64,000 nucleotides of DNA from Achatina immaculata (taxonomy: Eukaryota; Mollusca; Gastropoda; Stylommatophora; Achatinidae): assembly GCA_009760885.1 (NCBI GenBank), contig CM019719.1, positions 38,156,584 to 38,220,583 of the forward strand, written 5' to 3'. The notes under the pieces were generated by a model, which had not been told where the DNA came from, made no database searches, and worked only from the letters and a program-made list of their open reading frames with translations. Shown here one piece after another: positions 35,201 to 41,200 of this stretch; position 1 is the stretch's first letter; each line of letters begins with the position of its first letter. Both the position numbers and the translations under genes were made by a program.

Positions 35201-38200
35201 CTCAGTGCGCACTGTACACTCTTTCTCTGGATGGATATCAATGTTGCAGTCCTTTGCAAACATGCGAGCAAAGTGATCTGCTACCTGCTTACCTGTAAGA
35301 GTTTTCCCATCCTCTTTTAGTGTAACCTTTATACTTCTTCCAGTACTTTCATCATTTAACTGTTTGATTAGTTTCCACAGTTTCCTTCCATCCTTTTCAA
35401 AGTTTAGGGACTCTGTTTTCTCTCTCCAACTTTCCCATCTGGCTTGCAGCTTGGCTCTCTAAAATTTGGCCTTAGAATGTTGGTAATTATTGTGGTGTTC
35501 TTGGCATGGTCTATTTTCTGCTTGCTTTTGAGCTGCTTTCACATCATCATGGAGTTTTCCCAGCTCACTAGACCAGTATGGTTTATAGTCCCCGCAAGCT
35601 CCTCTGGGAATGGTTTCACGAGTGGCCTGAAGGATACAAGCATTGAATTCCTTCACTAAGCTGTTAATATCCTTACCTTCTATGGACAGCTGTCCCACCA
35701 GGATACCTGTATGATGTCTGTACATTGTCCAGTTTGCTTTTTTATAGTTCCATCTGGGAAGAAGGCTACTGGTGTTAAGGAGTTTTTTTTTCTATTGTCA
35801 GGAAGACTGGTCGTTGGTCGCTACCTCCAAGTTGTTTTCCAACTTCATGTGTAATGTTCCACTTCAGATCTGGAGAGTGGAATGCCAGATCGGGTGTTGA
35901 GGTTGTATGCAAAGCCCTTGAGTAAAATGTTGGGGGATCCATTGGCTGGTTGATCAGGAGAAGTCCATTATCATCCTGCCAGCTCTCAACTTCCTCTCCT
36001 CTCTTGTCTATGTGGTCATAGCCCCAGCTCTGGGAATGGCTGTTAAAATCACCACAGACCATCAGTCTCTCTTTGTGTGGGATTGTTATCATCTGAAGCA
36101 AATTTGCCACCACTGAGCTCCTTTTTTGAGTTTGGTAAACAGGTAATAGTTTGAAGAGGTCAAATCTGGGGAATAAGGAGGATGTTCAAGAAGCTGGAAG
36201 CTGCATTCATGGATGGCAGCTATTACCACCACCAGCTTGTGAACTGGAGCATTGTATTGATGAAAGATGACTCCTCTCGTCAATTTCCCTCGACGCTTTT
36301 CCTTCAGTTTGACCTACAGTTGCTTCACAAAATTAGTGTAATAGGCCCCAGTGACCATTCTGCTCTTTTGAAGATAGTCTACAAATAGCACACCTTCTGA
36401 ATCTCAAAAGATGTAAGCCATCACTTTGCCTGCAGACAGAACTACCCTTCTTTGGAGGTGGGGATCCATGATGTTTCCACTGCTTTGACTGTTCTTTGGT
36501 TTCTGGTTGAAAATGATGAACCCAAGTCTCATCCATAGTCACAAATTGCTGAAGAAACTTTTCAGGATCTGCAGAAAAATAGATGGCCAAGATTGTCTCT
36601 TGACATGTTGAGGCACTGTTGTTTGTGATCAGCTCCAAGAAGTTTCAGGACCCATCGAGCAGAGACCTTTGTTATTTGAAGATCATTGTGAATAATGGCA
36701 TGAACACGTTTCTGGGAGATGCCCAACTCAGTAGCAATGTACCGCTCAATTAGTCGTCGATCCTCCATTATCATGTCATGGATTCTGCTGGTGGTTACTG
36801 TTCTTGGTCTTCCTGGATGGGGATCATCTTCCAGACTCTCCCTTCCATGTTTGAGTTGAGCTGCCCATTTCTTCACTGTGCTGTAAAGAATGGGCACTCT
36901 CCCCTAGAGTCTCTACCATATCCTCATGGATCTCCTTCGATGATAAGCCCTTGATGCAGAGGTAGCGATTGACTGCTCAGTGAGAAATTTTATCCATTTT
37001 TTCAATTTCTGCCACCCCTTACCACTTCAGTAGCCTGTAAAAAAAATTGGTTGCAGTTAATTTCTTGAAACTTTGTGTTTACTCTTACATTAACCTGATC
37101 TACAAATGCACCTAATATCAACTGTGTGTTTCAAGTATATGTACCTTATGCCGAGAACTTATCAATCACCCCTCATAATAGTTCCTGTCAAATTTGGTTG
37201 TTTATGATGCGTTCTCTGGCACACAGTTTGGATTTCCTGCCAGCACTTTTAATTTGTCCTAGCTCCAGCAATCTTCTTCAGATCTACATTTTTCTTCCAT
37301 TCCACCTCTTCATTTTCCCCGCAGTCTGTCCAATACAATTTACGCTAGAGGATGATGTGGTCAGCATTACACCTGGCTGCCTTTCCTTCCCCAACTCCAG
37401 AAGTGGGGTACCCATTTCAACAGCTGGGTGACTGGGGCGCCTCCAGCAGGATTCAAACCACCCCCCCCACCCCCCGACCTTTGCCATGAGAGACTAGTGC
37501 ATTAACCACATCACCATTTGGACACGTTTGAACTGGTGGGAGATCTTAAAGCAGCAAAAGCATTAGAGCAGAGAAAGTGATTTTCTTGTAATGTAGAGCT
37601 GTTAAATAAGATCTTTTTCTAAAAAAAAATGTTAAAGTTAGAGTAAGACTGACTTTTTGATGATACAAAACTTAAACATAATTGTGAAAAACCATCAAGT
37701 ACAAAACACTAACATAATTATAGTGCAGCAAACATCACCACAAATTTGGCGTTCAAGAAAACTCTTGTTTTCAGGGCTTTCTTTCAAGCAAGCGTTACTT
37801 CCTTGAGACTCGAGTAGAGGAAGGCAACAGGGTCCTCAAGTCCATCCAGAGTATTCACATTTTAGTACACGAAACCATTGCTGACTTAGACTTTGTGTGC
37901 ATTCCTACTGAGGCTGCCCTGGAAAATGTGATCAGCTCTGACCCACTTGCCACAGTCCAACTTTTCATTGAGGTAAAAGCTAATTTTATTGAGTTTGATT
38001 TCCCTGAGATAGTGAAGGAGAGCAGCTGACAGATAATGTTGGTTATGGTCACCATTCTATGATGGTAGGCATATGATCTCAATGTAGGGACAATGGCTAC
38101 GATCAATGACTAGTACACTCACTGCTCAGAAAAAAAGCAATGGTAAACTATCTTCTGGAAATATACCAAGAAACCCAAACAGCAACATGGAAAGTCAAAT

Positions 38201-41200
38201 AGGAAAAAGACCTGGTGGTGAGGCCCCCAGGCCAGATAGATCTAATTTTAACACTGGGGAAGAGTGTGAGACAGAGGTCAGTACTAGTAATTGTGATGAC
38301 AGACAAAATCCTTATGGTGTTACAAAGGAAAACCCCTGCATCAAACTAAAAAGAAAAATAAGAGTAGGAACATGGAATATAAGTATGTATCAAATAATAA
38401 GTGACGAGATGAAAAGAACGGGAATACACATTTTGGGAATCTGCGAACATCGATGGAAAGGATCAGGACACTTTAAGAGTGAGAATGATATCTTTATATA
38501 CTCCGGTGGAGAAGTAGGAGGAAAGAATGGAGTGGCTTTTTACTTGGACAAATCAGCACCAAAAGCATTACTAGGCTACAGTCCAGTAAGTGATAGAATC
38601 GTCACAATCAGATTTAAGGGGATTCCTAGAAATGTAACAATCATCCAGATATATGCACCTACATCAGCAGCAGAAGAAGAGGAAGTAGAAAACTTTTACA
38701 ACACACTGCAAACAATAGACCAGGTACGGAAAAATAATATTGTATTAATAATGGGGGATTTTAATGCAAAGATTGGTACAGAAAGAACAGAAGATGAAGG
38801 ACATGTTGTAGGTAAATTTAGCATAGGACATAGAAATGAGGCAGGTGACAATCTTATGGTGTTTTGCATGGAAAATGAACTAATTATCGCTAACACACAT
38901 TTTAAACAACATCCAAGAAGACTTTACACATGGACATCACCTGATGGGAAAACCAAGAATCAGATAGATTACATTTTAGTGCAAAAAAAGTGGAGGTCAA
39001 GTATAACATCAGCAAAAAACTTTACCAGGTGCTGATTGTGACACGGATCATGAGTTATTAATAGCAGACATGAAGATAAAGATAAAAAAGACAGTTAGGG
39101 GATCAAGACCACTCCGCTTTGATCTTACAAAAATACCAGAACAATATGGTATAGAGGTGAAGAACCGTTTCAAAATCCTGATGACTGTACAGGAGGAGAT
39201 GACACCAGATGAATTGGCTACGCAGGCCAGAGATATTTTAATAACAACAGCTAAAGACATGGTTCCAGTAAAGAAAACACAGAAAAATAGATGGATTACA
39301 CCAGGTACACTAGAACTGATAAAACAACTTAGAGAAATGAAGACGCAATGAAAGCGACAAACAACAACAAAGAGTAATATAAAACTTTAACAAAAGAAGT
39401 ATGAAGAAACATAAGAAAAGACAAAAAACAGTACATACAAGATTGTTGTGAAAGAATAGAAGGATATCAGAAGTGTGGAAGAGATAGTGAAATGTTTAAA
39501 GAAATGAAGACATTGACAAGAAATGTCACACTTAAGCTAAATGTAATTTGTGATGAGATGGGGAGTACCTTGACAGAGACAGAATAAATTCTAGAAAGAT
39601 GGAAGGAATATTGCAGAGGAATGTATGAAACAACCAACTGTAAAAGCAGAAATCTACAGTGTGAATTATTATTGGAGGAGATAGAACCTGAACCGACAAT
39701 AGAAGAAGTTTTATGGGCAATAAAAAATCTGAAAAATGGTAAATCACCAGGATGTGATGAGATAACAGTTGAACTTATTAAAGCAGGAGGAAAGGAATGT
39801 GCAACAATCTATCATGCACTATGTAAAAAGATATGGCATTCAGGTATTTGGCCAAAAGAATGGAAAAGAACTGTATTCATATCTCTGCCAAAAAAATGGT
39901 AACCTGAAATTATGCACAAACAACAGAACTGTTGCCCTGATTAGTCATGCCAGTAAAATTCTGTTAAAAATCATAATGGGTAGACTTTGAAAGAAAATAG
40001 AAGAAGAAGTCAATATGGTCCAAGCCGGTTTCAAGCAAGGAAGAGAATCAAGAGATCGTATATTCAATATAAGATTAATAATAGAGAAATGCAGAGAGTT
40101 TAATGTGAATCTATATTTATCCTTTATAGACTATTCAAAGGCATTTGATTGTGTACAACACCAGAAACTTTGGGAAATAATGGAAAAAATGGGATTTCCA
40201 ACACATTTGATACAATTAACATCACTGCTGTATTTAGACCAACAAGCAACAGTAAGAATAAATGGTGAAACAACAACTTGGTTTGACATAAAACAAGAGG
40301 TCTGTCAGGGATGCATATTGTCACCTTACTTATTTAATTTGTATAGTGAAAATATAATGAGGAATGTTAGAGAAGATGTAGACAAAGAATATTACAATGC
40401 TATAACAATTGGAGGTTATGAAATACCAGAGATTAGATATGCTGATGACACAGTATTACTGTCTACAACACAAAAAGGAGTGGAAAAACTAATTATGTCA
40501 GTCCGTAAGAACAGCGAAGAGCAAAACCTCTATCTTAATGCAAAGAAGACTAAATTGATGACAACTGACAAAACAAACAAGGCAGCTGAAATATGTATCA
40601 ATGAGAAAAAACTGGAAGAAGTGGAGAGTTTTGAATATCTTGGATCACTACTAACTAATGATGGAGATACAATGAGGGAAATTAAAAGGAGGACATCTAT
40701 CACTCTTCAGAAAGTAAAACAACTAAAGAATCTGTGGAGAGGAGCAGAAAGAACCACAAAAATAAGATTTTGAAGGGCATGCATCTTTCCCATCGCAACA
40801 TATGCCTGTGAGACCTGGACACTTAACAAAACAGCTGAGAAACACATAAATGCCTTTGAATGTAAATGCTACAGAAGAGTTCTTCAAATATCGTGGACAC
40901 AAAAAAAACAACAAATATATCTATACTACAAGAGCTTAATATTGAAGAATGCTGGCTAGTAAAGAGGATTAAAGAGAGAAAACTTATGAGAGTAACTGCA
41001 TCACTTGTTACAAAAAAGGCCCTCTGCAAAATAAAGTTACAGTTAAATCAAAATTGCTATAGGGGAAAGTGCCACCATGAAGTTAAAGCATTTTATGAAG
41101 TGCAATAGATGATTTATATTACTTACAGTACTTTTTTAAAGTTAAACTCTTTAGAATTATTTCCATGCCACAGGAAAAAAAATGTAGACGTTCCGTTTGT

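Larger units (their letters stand above)
32062..36087 (-). mobile_element. LINE family E with RNase H (I-group-like), 5'-truncated, interrupted by a MITE
   Basis: Minus strand, about 3.3 kb without the MITE. In order: endonuclease tail MVCGDFNSHSQSWGYDHIDK (near 36060), a linker, RT LKPRKSPGPDGVSNEMI, VPLLKPGKNGDTASSYRPIS, VPQQAGFRQYYSTEDQ, AAWIDLKKAFDKVW (block A), a YADDLVMWC block C near 34430, then a C-terminal domain and RNase H. The tail is (GAA)n at 32062-32082. The duplication ATCATCTGAAGC (32050-32061, 36088-36099) lies in mariner sequence. Many frameshifts. Confidence 0.93.
31855..37175 (-). mobile_element. Mariner-family DNA transposon, interrupted by a LINE
   Basis: Inverted termini of about 33 bp ([C/T]GAGGGGTGATTGATAAGT...) lie at 31855 and 37175, flanked by TA/TA. 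The transposase is on the minus strand. N-terminal paired-type HTH with YSTVKKWAAQLKHGRESLED and GRPRTVTT (36897-36780). Catalytic region VTMDETWVHHF (first Asp) near 36530, HQYNAPVH (second Asp replaced by Tyr) near 36260, PPYSPDLTSSNYY (third Asp) near 36180. After removal of the LINE, the C-terminal RW.KCI.L.GDYAEK-type end lies near 31930. Frameshifts and the lost Asp make it dead. Confidence 0.93.
31763..37343. mobile_element. Unidentified insertion (second shell) in the SINE
   Basis: 31763-31854 and 37178-37343 (about 258 bp together) lie between the SINE break point and the mariner ends. They match neither the SINE nor the mariner. I could not assign them to a family; a short LINE or SINE fragment is the likeliest. 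Confidence 0.5.
31667..37545 (-). mobile_element. tRNA-derived SINE, outermost shell of a five-level TE nest
   Basis: Parts 31667-31762 and 37344-37545 form one SINE on the minus strand. The tRNA-like head (GATGTGGTTAATGCACTAGT...GGTTTGAATCC, B box) is near 37450-37530. The body is GTAATGCTGACCACATCATC, and the 3' end is GGGCACTAACACCATATTCC...GGTTACCTTTACC. Copies at 54068 and 58337 are contiguous across the break point, proving the interruption. Duplication CACTAGAGGA-like at 31753-31762 and 37343-37352 (one mismatch). Confidence 0.8.
37980..40990 (+). mobile_element. LINE family D, nearly complete copy in intron 7
   Basis: About 3.0 kb in the same orientation as the host gene. Endonuclease frame 38106-39035; the end of the endonuclease and linker in a shifted frame (39070-39351); RT in frames 39621-39902 and 40015-40773; then the C-terminal part ATYACETWTLNKTAEKHINA to about 40985. 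The 3' ~350 bp present in other copies (LKYFGHIKR...) is missing, so it is 3'-deleted rather than 5'-truncated. At least four frame breaks. Confidence 0.9.

Noticed and set aside
36562..36897. SETMAR-like host gene
   Set aside because: The HTH frame belongs to a mariner with visible inverted ends and TA flanks; no SET domain nearby.
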